Shown: piece by piece, positions 54,236 to 62,925 of the stretch | Numbering within the stretch: position 1 is the stretch's first letter | Layout: every line of letters begins with the position of its first letter | Assembly (NCBI GenBank): GCA_028281575.1 | Contig: JANQJP010000009.1 | Coordinates: 62,001-126,000 of the forward strand | From: Cellvibrionaceae bacterium | GTDB lineage: Bacteria > Pseudomonadota > Gammaproteobacteria > Pseudomonadales > Cellvibrionaceae | Direction of reading: 5' to 3' | DNA length: 64,000 bases | Translations under genes and position numbers: made by a program | Notes under the pieces: model-generated | The model's input: the letters and a program-made list of their open reading frames with translations, nothing else | What the model was told of the DNA's origin: nothing | Databases searched by the model: none

Positions 54236-54532
54236 TTAACGGTGCTTCAGCCACCAACGCAGGCCGACAATCAGAAAGCGTGGGTCGCGAAAAAATTCCG
54301 GCAGTTTCCCCTCGTAATAGTGACCAACAAATTGCAATACCCAGCCCGAGATAAAAAGGGCAATTGCCGCCAACCACAAAAATGAAAAAAATATGGCTAG
54401 CACGGCAACGAATAACGATATAACTATCATTGGAATTCCGTAGCGGTGACATAACCTGTTTATCGGATGTTGGTGCGCTAATGCGTATTCATCAACCCAG
54501 TCACCCCAGGTCTTGCTGCTAAACAGTGCCAT
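54236..54532 (-). CDS. DUF962/Mpo1-like membrane protein
   Basis: A 98-residue protein with two membrane helices and the DUF962 pattern: HQHPINRLCHRYGIP and the later GWVLQFVGHYYEGKLPEFF. Mpo1 of yeast is a dioxygenase of fatty acid alpha-oxidation with His residues in these positions; a bacterial role is not known to me. It lies directly next to the MITE-like element. Confidence 0.88.
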   Translation of the reverse strand: MALFSSKTWGDWVDEYALAHQHPINRLCHRYGIPMIVISLFVAVLAIFFSFLWLAAIALFISGWVLQFVGHYYEGKLPEFFRDPRFLIVGLRWWLKHR

Positions 54533-54543
54533 AGGCTCAATTC

Positions 54544-55006
54544 CTAGGGCCTGTTAACACTAATTCGATCACCACTGCCGGAGACCAAAATTTTCTCCAG
54601 CTCGGCTTTGGCTTCCTGCGTCGCTCTAACGACTATATCCCTATAGTCGAAGGCGATATGAGCGTGATATGGTTGTTCCACATGAGCGAATACCAACGCA
54701 GATGGGGGAAATTTTGGTCCGGCCCTCGACAATTGCTCCTGCATTGTTCTAATACGCCACATCCATGTGGCTATTCGGGTTGTGGCTGCAAACGTGCCAC
54801 TCTGCGTTGCCCACATGGATGTGGGTAAGGGGCGAGAGCAGGATGCGGTAAGCTTTACTCGGCAATTGCTCCTGCATTGCTCTAATAAGCTACATCCATG
54901 TAGCAATCGTCGTTTATTTGGAACAACCAAACTACTCTCCTCGCGCCTTGATTGGCGCATGTGCAGCCACAACAGTGGTGATCGAATTAGTGTTAACAGG
55001 CCCTAG
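54544..55006. mobile_element. 463-bp MITE-like element with 34-bp inverted ends
   Basis: Perfect 34-bp inverted repeats (54544-54577 and 54973-55006) begin with CTAG, fitting a YTAR-type (IS5-group) target duplication inside the repeat. The interior has no credible gene. It contains two direct repeats around GCAATTGCTCCTGCATTG (near 54731 and 54863), a pair GGTTGTTCCA / TGGAACAACC in inverse orientation, and three hairpins with ATGGAT/ATCCAT loops (54756-54771, 54810-54825, 54889-54904). Confidence 0.75.
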
Positions 55007-55020
55007 CTAAAAAATTTCAA

Positions 55021-55632
55021 TTACTGTGGCGCGCCACGATAATAATGCCACAAAAATAGCGCACCGACGCTGCGCCAGGGAGCCCAGTGCTCAACCAGCG
55101 CCCTGGCCTGCTTAGGCGTTGGTTTTTGTTCAAGTTTTTTTAATTTTGCCAGAGCCACTTGTAGAGCCAAATCATCCGCAGGAAAAATATCCCGCCGGGC
55201 CAATGAAAACATCAGATAAATTTCAGCGCTCCAACGTCCAAAACCTCTAAGCTGAACAATGTGTGCAATTGCCTGTTCGTCTTCAACACCTTCTAAGCTG
55301 TTAATATCAAAATCGCCACTTACCACAGCTTCAGCGAGACCTCTTAAATATTCAGTTTTTCGCTGTGACAGACCGGCTTGTCTTAATTGCTCAATGGGCG
55401 TGGCCAAAATTCCCTCTGCTGAAAAATCCGGAAGACATGCTCGCACCCGGGCCAGGATTGTTTTCGCCGCTTCAGTGGAAATTTGCTGGCTGACAATCGT
55501 CGACAAAAATGTTTCAAACCCCTTTGGTCGAATACGCGGTGCAGGCAAACCTACAAGCGCTAAACCTTCCGCCACGTCTTTATCGCGAAGCGCCAACGCT
55601 GACATGGCTTTTTTAATTGTGTGTGCGTTCAT
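55021..55632 (-). CDS. DNA-3-methyladenine glycosylase II (AlkA-type, HhH-GPD)
   Basis: A 203-residue base-excision glycosylase. Helix-hairpin-helix LRGFGRWSAEIYL is followed by the catalytic Asp in DIFPADDLALQ (Asp153 or 154). It removes alkylated purines. I choose ATG 55632; an earlier in-frame ATG lies in the preceding pseudogene. It has no N-terminal TATA-like domain and is shorter than E. coli AlkA, as common for this group. Confidence 0.9.
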   Translation of the reverse strand: MNAHTIKKAMSALALRDKDVAEGLALVGLPAPRIRPKGFETFLSTIVSQQISTEAAKTILARVRACLPDFSAEGILATPIEQLRQAGLSQRKTEYLRGLAEAVVSGDFDINSLEGVEDEQAIAHIVQLRGFGRWSAEIYLMFSLARRDIFPADDLALQVALAKLKKLEQKPTPKQARALVEHWAPWRSVGALFLWHYYRGAPQ

Positions 55633-55634
55633 GA

Positions 55635-56337
55635 CTAAACAAGTTTGCGATAAAGACGAAAAGGCAGTTGCTTCATTAACCAGGCGACGAGACGCCAGCA
55701 CCTGGTAATATAACCCCCCCTGCGCTGCTGTTTAATCGCAGCAAATATTTGTCCGGCGGCCTTGTCCACCGGCGCCACCCAAAAAATTCCTGGGCCTTTC
55801 GCCATCGCCGTGTCCACAAAACCAGGCCGCACATCTGTGATAGCAATATTTGCCCGCCTGCACGCCGAGCCCTCTAAATAAGAAGAAACATAGGCTTTAG
55901 ACGCGTTAGTAGGAGGCAAAGGGCCCGCCGCGTAACGCAGATATCGACGAAATACCAACGATATGTCCATTCCCCCTTTCAGCAAAGTAGTGGTAGGCCG
56001 TGTTAGCCATTGCAGTAAAACCTACAGCATTTACGATAGCTGTCTCAAGTTCGGACGCCGTCGGAAAACCTCTGTCTGTAGTGCCCACACCCGCATTAAT
56101 CACAATAAGATCGACACCCTCGAGCGAAGCGATCAATTCTCGCAAAACACTAACCGCCGTATCTGTTTCACGAAGATCCATCGCCATTGGCACACAGGCT
56201 TCAGGCAATTCGTCTGCAAGCGACTTGAGCAAATCCAGACGCCGCGCGGTAATGCCAAGTACATAGCCCGCCGCAGACATTTGTTTGGCCAGTTCGCGCC
56301 CAATACCAGAAGACGCACCAATAATTATCGCTTTCAC
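55635..56337 (-). pseudogene. Frameshifted short-chain dehydrogenase (SDR)
   Basis: The first reading frame (56337 down to 55906) gives IIGASSGIGRELAKQ, VINAGVG and ISSISALRGGP; the second frame (55985 down to 55635) continues with PTNASKAYVSSYLEG and TDVRPGFVDTAMAKGP. Together they make one complete SDR of about 230 residues with catalytic Ser, Tyr and Lys. A one-base insertion (or two-base loss) near 55908-55922 in the GGCGGGCCCTTTGCCTCC stretch breaks the frame. Either an inactivated gene or an assembly error. It ends 3 bases before the glycosylase start. Confidence 0.85.
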
Positions 56338-56384
56338 TCATATCCCCAATAGGCTCAGACAGTCAATTTTACATCCAATGTGAG

Positions 56385-56488
56385 CCCGGTTGGTGGCAGG
56401 ACTGTTTTAAACCGTTGCTTCATGGATGAAGCAGCGGAGCTACATGGAAGTATTTATGCGTTTTAAAAAAGTCCTGCCACCAACCGGG
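56385..56488. repeat. Palindromic element B with paired-loop core
   Basis: Perfect 19-bp outer arms (56385-56403 and 56470-56488), extended by TTTTAAA-like sequences, enclose TGCTTC-ATGGAT-GAAGCA (56416-56433) and TAC-ATGGAA-GTA (56441-56452). Same core design as element A, different arms. It lies between the SDR pseudogene and the ArsR gene. Confidence 0.8.
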
Positions 56489-56574
56489 CGGATCGAGGTC
56501 CTATCCCTCTAATCAGAGACACGAGACACAAGCTACATGTAATTGAAACTAATCGTGGCAATCACACCTTGACA

Positions 56575-56618
56575 TAACACCTAAAGGTGTTAAATTCATA
56601 TGATACCTTTAGGTATTA
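56575..56618 (+). promoter_or_regulatory. Two ArsR-type operator palindromes
   Basis: TAACACCTAAAGGTGTTA (56575-56592) and TGATACCTTTAGGTATTA (56601-56618) are 7-bp inverted repeats around a 4-base centre, spaced one and a half turns apart and ending 13 bases before the GTG start. They are likely autorepression sites for the ArsR protein. Confidence 0.75.
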
Positions 56619-56631
56619 CATGGAGCTTGCA

Positions 56632-56976
56632 GTGATATCTCAAAACGAAAGCCACATTCAGAGCGTGTTCCGAGCACTCGGAGACCCCACTCGCCGGAAC
56701 ATCTTAATCTCACTGAGCGAACAAGACCTCAGCATCGCCGAAGTCGCAGACCGGTTTCCAATCTCGCGTGCAGCGGTAAAAAAACATTTATCCATTCTCG
56801 AACAGGGCCAGTTAATCAGCGTGCGCAAGCGCGGCCGCGAACGGGTAAACCGGCTTGAAGCCCAAAATCTTAAATTGGCCAACGATTGGCTCAATTACTT
56901 CAGCCAGTTCTGGGATACCAAGCTCAATAAACTTCAGCAGGCAATTCACAATCACCAGGAGAATTCCAATGACTAA
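56632..56976 (+). CDS. ArsR-family transcriptional regulator
   Basis: A 114-residue winged-helix regulator: FRALGDPTRRNILISLSEQDLSIAEVADRFPISRAAVKKHLSILEQGQLI (seen in segments). No metal-binding cysteines, so it responds to another signal. GTG 56632 is chosen because GGAG (56622-56625) lies six bases before it and the family starts there; an upstream GTG at 56587 would lie inside the operator palindrome. Overlaps the AHSA1 gene by 8 bases. Confidence 0.9.
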   Translation: MISQNESHIQSVFRALGDPTRRNILISLSEQDLSIAEVADRFPISRAAVKKHLSILEQGQLISVRKRGRERVNRLEAQNLKLANDWLNYFSQFWDTKLNKLQQAIHNHQENSND

Positions 56977-57394
56977 CAGCACGATCACCAAAACGGTTTT
57001 TTTTGATGCTCCCCGAGAAACCGTTTGGGCGTTTTTAACTGAGAGAGAGAAACTTGCTCAATGGTTTCATAAACCTGAAAAAAATCTGTCCGAAGGCGAA
57101 GCATTCTGCCTATTTAAATCGGGCGAGGCCGGAGAAAAAACACCTCAAATTTGGGGAAAAGTTGTGGCAATGGACCCACCAAATACGCTGGTATACACGT
57201 TTATATGCAAACCTTTTGGTGAAAATGAAACCAAGGTAAGCTATGAACTTGTGAACGTCGCAGGTGGAACAAAACTAACACTGGTTCACGAGGGTGTGGT
57301 TGAAGCGAGCGGCGAAAACGCGCTATCCATACTTCAAGCCCTCGACAAAGGCTGGGACGAACACCTTCATTCACTGCGAAATTGTGTTGTGTAG
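56969..57394 (+). CDS. SRPBCC/AHSA1-type protein
   Basis: A 141-residue START-like (activator of Hsp90 ATPase homologue) domain: TVFFDAPRETVWAFLTEREKLAQWFHKPE and the C-terminal GWDEHLHSLR. ArsR-AHSA1 pairs are common, and the pair is probably a small ligand-responsive unit. The start ATG 56969 overlaps the end of the regulator gene, implying coupled translation. Confidence 0.9.
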   Translation: MTNSTITKTVFFDAPRETVWAFLTEREKLAQWFHKPEKNLSEGEAFCLFKSGEAGEKTPQIWGKVVAMDPPNTLVYTFICKPFGENETKVSYELVNVAGGTKLTLVHEGVVEASGENALSILQALDKGWDEHLHSLRNCVV

Positions 57395-57432
57395 ACTTTC
57401 GCTCGGCACGGATGGCATGAGCGCAGCGCTCA

Positions 57433-60400
57433 CTAGTTGGACAATACTTCGCGCCAAAACAAGATACGATCGTGGCCGCGATAACTGCCAAAAGTAATTA
57501 CCGCATTTGGCACAGCAGCGTCATCGCCATGATCACCATTTTGATTCCAATCGAAGCGCAACCACGGGTAGTTCGTTAAATCGATACCAACATTAAAACT
57601 TCCTGTATTTGACGCTCCCGGAGCGGAGAAGCTTAGACCTGCATCGCCATTAAGCAACTCGACGTCGGTCCCCAGGTTGTACACGGTAAAGGTCCCCTCG
57701 GTAGACGCAGAACCTCCGCCGATAGGAACCGTTCGATTGTTGTCGTCGAGTAGAGACAAACCGGCGAAATAAATATCTGCGACACCAATAGCCGTGCAAT
57801 TATCCTGTTCGTTTTGAACAAAGCGCGTACCGTTCCAATATTGCGACTGCAAGACTACCGGCAGCGGCGCGCTCTCTGGCCCATGGACATCTTCGGCGAA
57901 GAGTCGACCAAATACCGCATTAAGTGTCCCCCCGAGGCTCGCAGCGTCGCAGCTAGTATCCAGACTGCAATCGGTGTCGGTATCGGCATTCATATTGAGT
58001 TGAGATGTGGGCAGTGCAACGGCGTCCAAACCTCCTATAATTTGTATGCCCAATCGCAGGGTTGTGAAAGGCCCGTCGAGTCCCTCTGCACCTGCGCTGT
58101 CTTCACGGGAAAATCCGGCGGTATCACTGCCACTTAACTCAAACTCGCCCAGAATCCAACTCGCTGTACTTACCGAAACGCGCGACGATAAATTCATGCC
58201 ATCATTGCTATCCTCAGCAACGTAGGACGCAGATGCAACGGGATAACCCAGGCTTTGATCATAGTTGGTGACGGTTGCCCCCAAACCGTTTTGGGCCAGT
58301 ACGTTGAAGTTTACATCGATGGGCGTAGCGCTAAATGCCAAATCCGACATATAGGTAAAACCACCCACTGCGCAACCATCGGCACTGCTCGCCGAATCGA
58401 GGCTCAGAGACGCCGGATAGAAACGACCGATGCTGCCGGAACCGGTGCCAACAACATTACCCTGCCCCATATAATCACCGTCATCTGCCTCTGCACGCAG
58501 TGTGACGGTCCCGACTTCCGTCCACACGACGCCGGTGTTTTGAAATTCTCCGGCTGTTGCTGTTGGCGAAAAGCTCGACGCTCCCTGCAAAGCGCCTGTA
58601 GCACCACCCAAAGGAAAGACCAGCGAATCTAACACCAACGTGATACCTTCAGCTGTGTTTTCGTTGCCAAAGTTGGGCGTGATTACGCCCGTAGCTCCCT
58701 GTGCTTCTACGTTGACGGTAAAAGCCGTGCCCGCGGGAACGAAGCCAGAACCGCTTGATGTGGTGGCCGGGTTAGCCGTGGTATCGGGCGCCTCTACCAG
58801 CGTAATCACGAGGTCGTCAGGCCGCACAATTGTTGTATCACTACCACCCGTCAAAGTTTGCGCCGGTTCGGAAGCCGTCGCGGCGAGATCGACTTCGGCG
58901 TGTAAACGAATCTCGCCGACGTCAAAGTACTGTGCCGTAAGCACCGCTTCGCCTTCAGCATCGAAGGTCAAAGATAACGGCTCGAAATCCACTACAGCGC
59001 TGAGATTATTTTCTTCGATGCCGGTACCGTTAACAGATAAGTCTTTGTCGCGTACGCAAGAACTGGGGTTGACACATTCATAAGCTAAATCGACTGTTTG
59101 GGTGCCGGTAAATCGCGCGATGCATTCGCCGGTTTCGGTTGATGTTTCTACCGCACGCAAAATGATTTGGTCTGAATTGACACCGGCGATGCTCGGCCCG
59201 GATATTGGGTTTGTACCATCGGCGTTGCCGTCACCATTGACATCGGCATAAAACCGGAGACCCACATCACTAAACGTTAAGACCGGGTCTTCTGCGCCGC
59301 CGTCAATATCCGTGATACCACTATCGACAGTATCCACAGCGTCAATATCAATCACGGCCGGAGTGATATTCGCAAGCGCCAGGACAACAGATGTTTCGCC
59401 CGTAGCAAACTGGTATTCGACCACGCCCGCGCCTGTCGACGTCAAACTGCCTGTACCAGAACTCAACGACCAACTGGCATCGCTGGCACTCCAGCCGACA
59501 CTTGCCGACGTTGCCGTAACGCTAACAGTCGTTCCACCGACGTCGACATCAGCATGGGAAGCATCGTGAGCCGTAATCGTGACGCTCTCGGCTTCACAGG
59601 TGACACCGCTGCCACTGTGCGAGATCGCATAGTGATCGGCAGCTGTACTGCCGCAACTATGCCTTTCGTCCATAGCCAAACCGACCTGGACTTCGCTTAG
59701 GGTCTGATCGTAAATTTTGACCTCGTCGATCAAACCGTTAAAGCGGCGCGAATGGAAGTTCAGGTCAGTGCCAATAAATACGGCGTCATTATTCAGTGTA
59801 ATACTTTGGGTGGAATTGTGAGTTGCTGCAGGGACACCATCGAAATATATTATCTGGGAACCTGACTCAAAAGTGATTGTGATATGGGTCCAGGTATTGA
59901 GCGGTACACCCGCAGATGACGTAAGTTGACGATCTCCACCGCCCCACCACCAATTTAGCTGGCCAGAAGAATTTAAATGGAATTCAAAATTTTCGTCTTT
60001 CGAAACAATAGAACTCAACCCACTCGAGGGATAGCTAAACGGATAAATCCATACCGCGACCGTAAAGTTAGTTGGCAAATCCAATATTGAACCCGTGCCG
60101 GGGTCGTTTACCTGCAAATAGCCGTCACTCGTCCCGTTGAAAACACCGTACCCGCAGGTACCAGGATTACGCGAGTCCACCGGGTTAGCGTTGTCGGTTG
60201 TGGGCAGGTCATTCAAGTTGACCGCGGTCGCATCCAAACCGTTTCCACTGTTATCGAACACCTCCCCGGCGGTACCGCTCCAACTGTCTTCGTCCAGGCG
60301 GTATTCCGCAATCGGGGCGGGCAGAGAAGGCGCAGCCGTTTCAGTGATAACAATGTTGTCGACATGCCAAAAATCCCAATTGTTACCGCTGCCATCTAAC

Positions 60401-60954
60401 TGAGTAATACGCAGTAAAAAATTGCTGTGCAACGCGCTCGGCGGCAACTCGAAACTGGGCTCAAATATTTCTCCTGAGGTCCCGGATCCGGTATAGGTAA
60501 CCAGTTCCACCCAAAGCCCGGAAGCGTTGAAATACTCAATAACCAAGTCTTCACCGCTATCGGGGTCCTCACTAAAGAGATCATCGCCGCGCCTCACCCA
60601 AAGGTCTAACGTCGCGCCGCCGACCGCTGAAATATCCACGCCTGACAACATCGTGACTCTGACGAAGTCTTCGCTCAACGAGAGTGATCGGGGGGAGGTA
60701 TCAAATGTAGCTGCCGTGATCTCGGCTTCACCACTTCCTGAACTGGTCCAATCAGCGGTAAAGTCCGCTGTATCATTAAACTGCTCTTCGAAAAGCGTGT
60801 CTCCAGGAGCAGCGTCAAGATGCGGCGTCCACATCGCTGCAACGGTCAATAAGAGCCACGAGATAACTGCGGCGGGGGATGAGACCTTGAAAAGTAAAAC
60901 CAGGCTTTTGGTGACGCGCGATTCCAAATAGCTTCGCTTAAAATATGGATACAT
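57433..60954 (-). CDS. Large exported LamG-domain protein, MshQ-like
   Basis: A 1173-residue secreted protein. The signal peptide spans about 21-49. A discoidin/CBM-like domain (about 55-210), a LamG/concanavalin-type domain (about 215-440; FNGTSDGYLQVND, FEFHLNSSGQLNWWW) and a long beta-rich C-terminal part follow, the latter matching the MshQ C-terminal region (DUF6701: GRFYPASLSL, TDTDCSLDTSCDAASL, RFDWNQNGD...). The C-terminal SYRGHDRILFWREVL is typical. MshQ belongs to the MSHA pilus locus, but no other MSHA genes lie nearby, so an orphan surface or pilus-tip-like protein is likely. Confidence 0.85.
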   Translation of the reverse strand: MYPYFKRSYLESRVTKSLVLLFKVSSPAAVISWLLLTVAAMWTPHLDAAPGDTLFEEQFNDTADFTADWTSSGSGEAEITAATFDTSPRSLSLSEDFVRVTMLSGVDISAVGGATLDLWVRRGDDLFSEDPDSGEDLVIEYFNASGLWVELVTYTGSGTSGEIFEPSFELPPSALHSNFLLRITQLDGSGNNWDFWHVDNIVITETAAPSLPAPIAEYRLDEDSWSGTAGEVFDNSGNGLDATAVNLNDLPTTDNANPVDSRNPGTCGYGVFNGTSDGYLQVNDPGTGSILDLPTNFTVAVWIYPFSYPSSGLSSIVSKDENFEFHLNSSGQLNWWWGGGDRQLTSSAGVPLNTWTHITITFESGSQIIYFDGVPAATHNSTQSITLNNDAVFIGTDLNFHSRRFNGLIDEVKIYDQTLSEVQVGLAMDERHSCGSTAADHYAISHSGSGVTCEAESVTITAHDASHADVDVGGTTVSVTATSASVGWSASDASWSLSSGTGSLTSTGAGVVEYQFATGETSVVLALANITPAVIDIDAVDTVDSGITDIDGGAEDPVLTFSDVGLRFYADVNGDGNADGTNPISGPSIAGVNSDQIILRAVETSTETGECIARFTGTQTVDLAYECVNPSSCVRDKDLSVNGTGIEENNLSAVVDFEPLSLTFDAEGEAVLTAQYFDVGEIRLHAEVDLAATASEPAQTLTGGSDTTIVRPDDLVITLVEAPDTTANPATTSSGSGFVPAGTAFTVNVEAQGATGVITPNFGNENTAEGITLVLDSLVFPLGGATGALQGASSFSPTATAGEFQNTGVVWTEVGTVTLRAEADDGDYMGQGNVVGTGSGSIGRFYPASLSLDSASSADGCAVGGFTYMSDLAFSATPIDVNFNVLAQNGLGATVTNYDQSLGYPVASASYVAEDSNDGMNLSSRVSVSTASWILGEFELSGSDTAGFSREDSAGAEGLDGPFTTLRLGIQIIGGLDAVALPTSQLNMNADTDTDCSLDTSCDAASLGGTLNAVFGRLFAEDVHGPESAPLPVVLQSQYWNGTRFVQNEQDNCTAIGVADIYFAGLSLLDDNNRTVPIGGGSASTEGTFTVYNLGTDVELLNGDAGLSFSAPGASNTGSFNVGIDLTNYPWLRFDWNQNGDHGDDAAVPNAVITFGSYRGHDRILFWREVLSN

Positions 60955-61078
60955 ATATTGAGTTTAGCAGTTGCCGCTAGGCGCTCGAAAATTAGCCGGA
61001 TTCTGGGAGCCAGGTCTTAGTTCTGCGACCTATCGTTGACTAAGATGGATAAATTAACGCAAGTGCAGGCGCCCCGCG

Positions 61079-62911
61079 ATGATAGCTCTGAGCAAAGCAA
61101 ACGTTATTAGACGAATAGCGCTCTTCACCCTTCTTTTTTTGGGTTTATCCGCGTGCGGAGGCTCGGGCGGCAGCTCACCGGCACCCTCTCCTGCTCCCAG
61201 CCCCTCACCTTCGCCAAGTCCCACGCCGGCACCGAGCCCGTCACCCAGTCCAATGACGTTTTATCAACGTGTGGACGATGACGCAGCTATTGAAGCCGCG
61301 CGCTTTTTAATTCAAGCGAGCTTTGGCCCGACACAAGAAAGCATCGAAAATTTGGTCGATAACGACTTTTCAGGTTGGATAGATACACAAATAGCACTTC
61401 CTCAAACGCGGCAATTACCCCGTTTGGACGCGCGGATAACAGCCTCAGGACTCGACCCCTTAGATAAAAGTGATGTCGAGCACGCGTATTTAAAAGACCT
61501 CCACCGCAGCGATATCTGGTGGGACACGATTATTCATGGCGACGACCAATTGCGCCAACGGATCACTTTTGCACTCAGCCAGATTTTTGTCATTTCCAAT
61601 GTTTCCGACACCCTTTTTCACGACGCGCGCGGTATCGCCAGCTACCACGACATGCTCGCGAGTCACGCGTTTGGCAATTTTCGCGATTTACTTGAAGACG
61701 TGACACTGCATCCGATGATGGGGGAATACCTCAGTATGGTGCGCAACGAAAAAGCGGACCCGATAAGAAATATTCGCCCCGACGAAAACTACGCGCGCGA
61801 ATTAATGCAGTTATTCAGTATCGGCCTGGTCATGTTAAATCAGGATGGCACTGAGCAACTGGATCAAAATAATCAAAGCATCCCGACTTACGACCAGGAA
61901 ATCATTAAAGCATTTGCGCGTGTGTTTACCGGCTGGATGTACGGCAACGCTCCATTTTGGTATTGGTTTGAATGGCAGTCCAGCAGTGAAACTATTCCGA
62001 TGAAAGCGTTTCCGGCGTTTCATGACACTGAAGCGAAAACCTTGTTAAACGGCACTGTGTTACCGGCAGATCAAAGCGCGGAAGAAGACTTGGACGGAGC
62101 CTTAGACAATATATTTGCCCACCAAAATGTTGCACCTTTTATCAGTAAGCAGCTGATTCAACGCTTGATTACCAGCAACCCCAGTCCAGCCTATGTCGCG
62201 CGTGTCGCCGCAATTTTTAATGATAACGGTAATGGTGAAAAGGGCGATTTGGCGGCGGTAGTTCGCGCAACTTTATTAGATACTGAAGCACGCTCCGGCT
62301 ATGAAGATGTACCGACCACCTTTGGTAAGTTAAAAGAACCCGTGCTCAAAGTTGCACATGTATGGCGGGCCTTCGGTGCAGAGGGCACACCCACCCTTGA
62401 TGAAAACAATACGCAGAGCGTGACACCGGTGATTCGTTTTTATGGGTCCAACCGCGAACTTGGCCAGCGCCCGTACGGGTCGCCATCAGTATTTAATTTT
62501 TATCGCCCGGAGTTTGGCCAGACCGGCCCCATCAGTGCGGCAAATATAGTCTCTCCCGAATTTCAAATTCTGGACGAAAATCATATTACTTCTGCGACAA
62601 ACCGCCTGGCTGCGACAGCATATAGCGATGCTGAACGCGTGGACAGGCCAGACAATTTCAACGCTATTTGGGACGTTGGGTTTATCAATTTAGATTATCA
62701 ACGCGAAAAAGCACTAGCAGTATCAAGCCAAAACCTCGTGGACAGACTAAACCTGTTATTGATGACGGGTACAATGTCAGACGCAATGGAAACTGTATTA
62801 CTCGATTACATCGAATTTATCCCGCCGTTAAACGACGACTTAATTAACCTCCGCGTAGCAGAAACGGTTCATATGATTATTGTCTCTCCCGAATTCGCTG
62901 TGCAGCGCTGA
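61079..62911 (+). CDS. DUF1800 family lipoprotein
   Basis: A 610-residue protein. The lipobox LSAC (Cys26) is followed by a Pro/Ser/Ala-rich linker (about 30-60), then the DUF1800 domain: ARFLIQASFGPTQESIENLV, ENYARELMQLFSIGLVML, FTGWMY and PYGSPSVFNFYRPEF. Paired with a DUF1501 gene 14 bases downstream, as is usual. Function in these pairs is unknown. The chosen start lacks a good Shine-Dalgarno sequence. Confidence 0.9.
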   Translation: MIALSKANVIRRIALFTLLFLGLSACGGSGGSSPAPSPAPSPSPSPSPTPAPSPSPSPMTFYQRVDDDAAIEAARFLIQASFGPTQESIENLVDNDFSGWIDTQIALPQTRQLPRLDARITASGLDPLDKSDVEHAYLKDLHRSDIWWDTIIHGDDQLRQRITFALSQIFVISNVSDTLFHDARGIASYHDMLASHAFGNFRDLLEDVTLHPMMGEYLSMVRNEKADPIRNIRPDENYARELMQLFSIGLVMLNQDGTEQLDQNNQSIPTYDQEIIKAFARVFTGWMYGNAPFWYWFEWQSSSETIPMKAFPAFHDTEAKTLLNGTVLPADQSAEEDLDGALDNIFAHQNVAPFISKQLIQRLITSNPSPAYVARVAAIFNDNGNGEKGDLAAVVRATLLDTEARSGYEDVPTTFGKLKEPVLKVAHVWRAFGAEGTPTLDENNTQSVTPVIRFYGSNRELGQRPYGSPSVFNFYRPEFGQTGPISAANIVSPEFQILDENHITSATNRLAATAYSDAERVDRPDNFNAIWDVGFINLDYQREKALAVSSQNLVDRLNLLLMTGTMSDAMETVLLDYIEFIPPLNDDLINLRVAETVHMIIVSPEFAVQR

Positions 62912-62925
62912 TTGAGGTGAAAACT

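Noticed and set aside
54544-54972. 142-codon frame inside the MITE-like element
   Set aside because: It spans repeats and inverted ends and has no homologous domain; its ending RISVNRP is just the inverted repeat translated.
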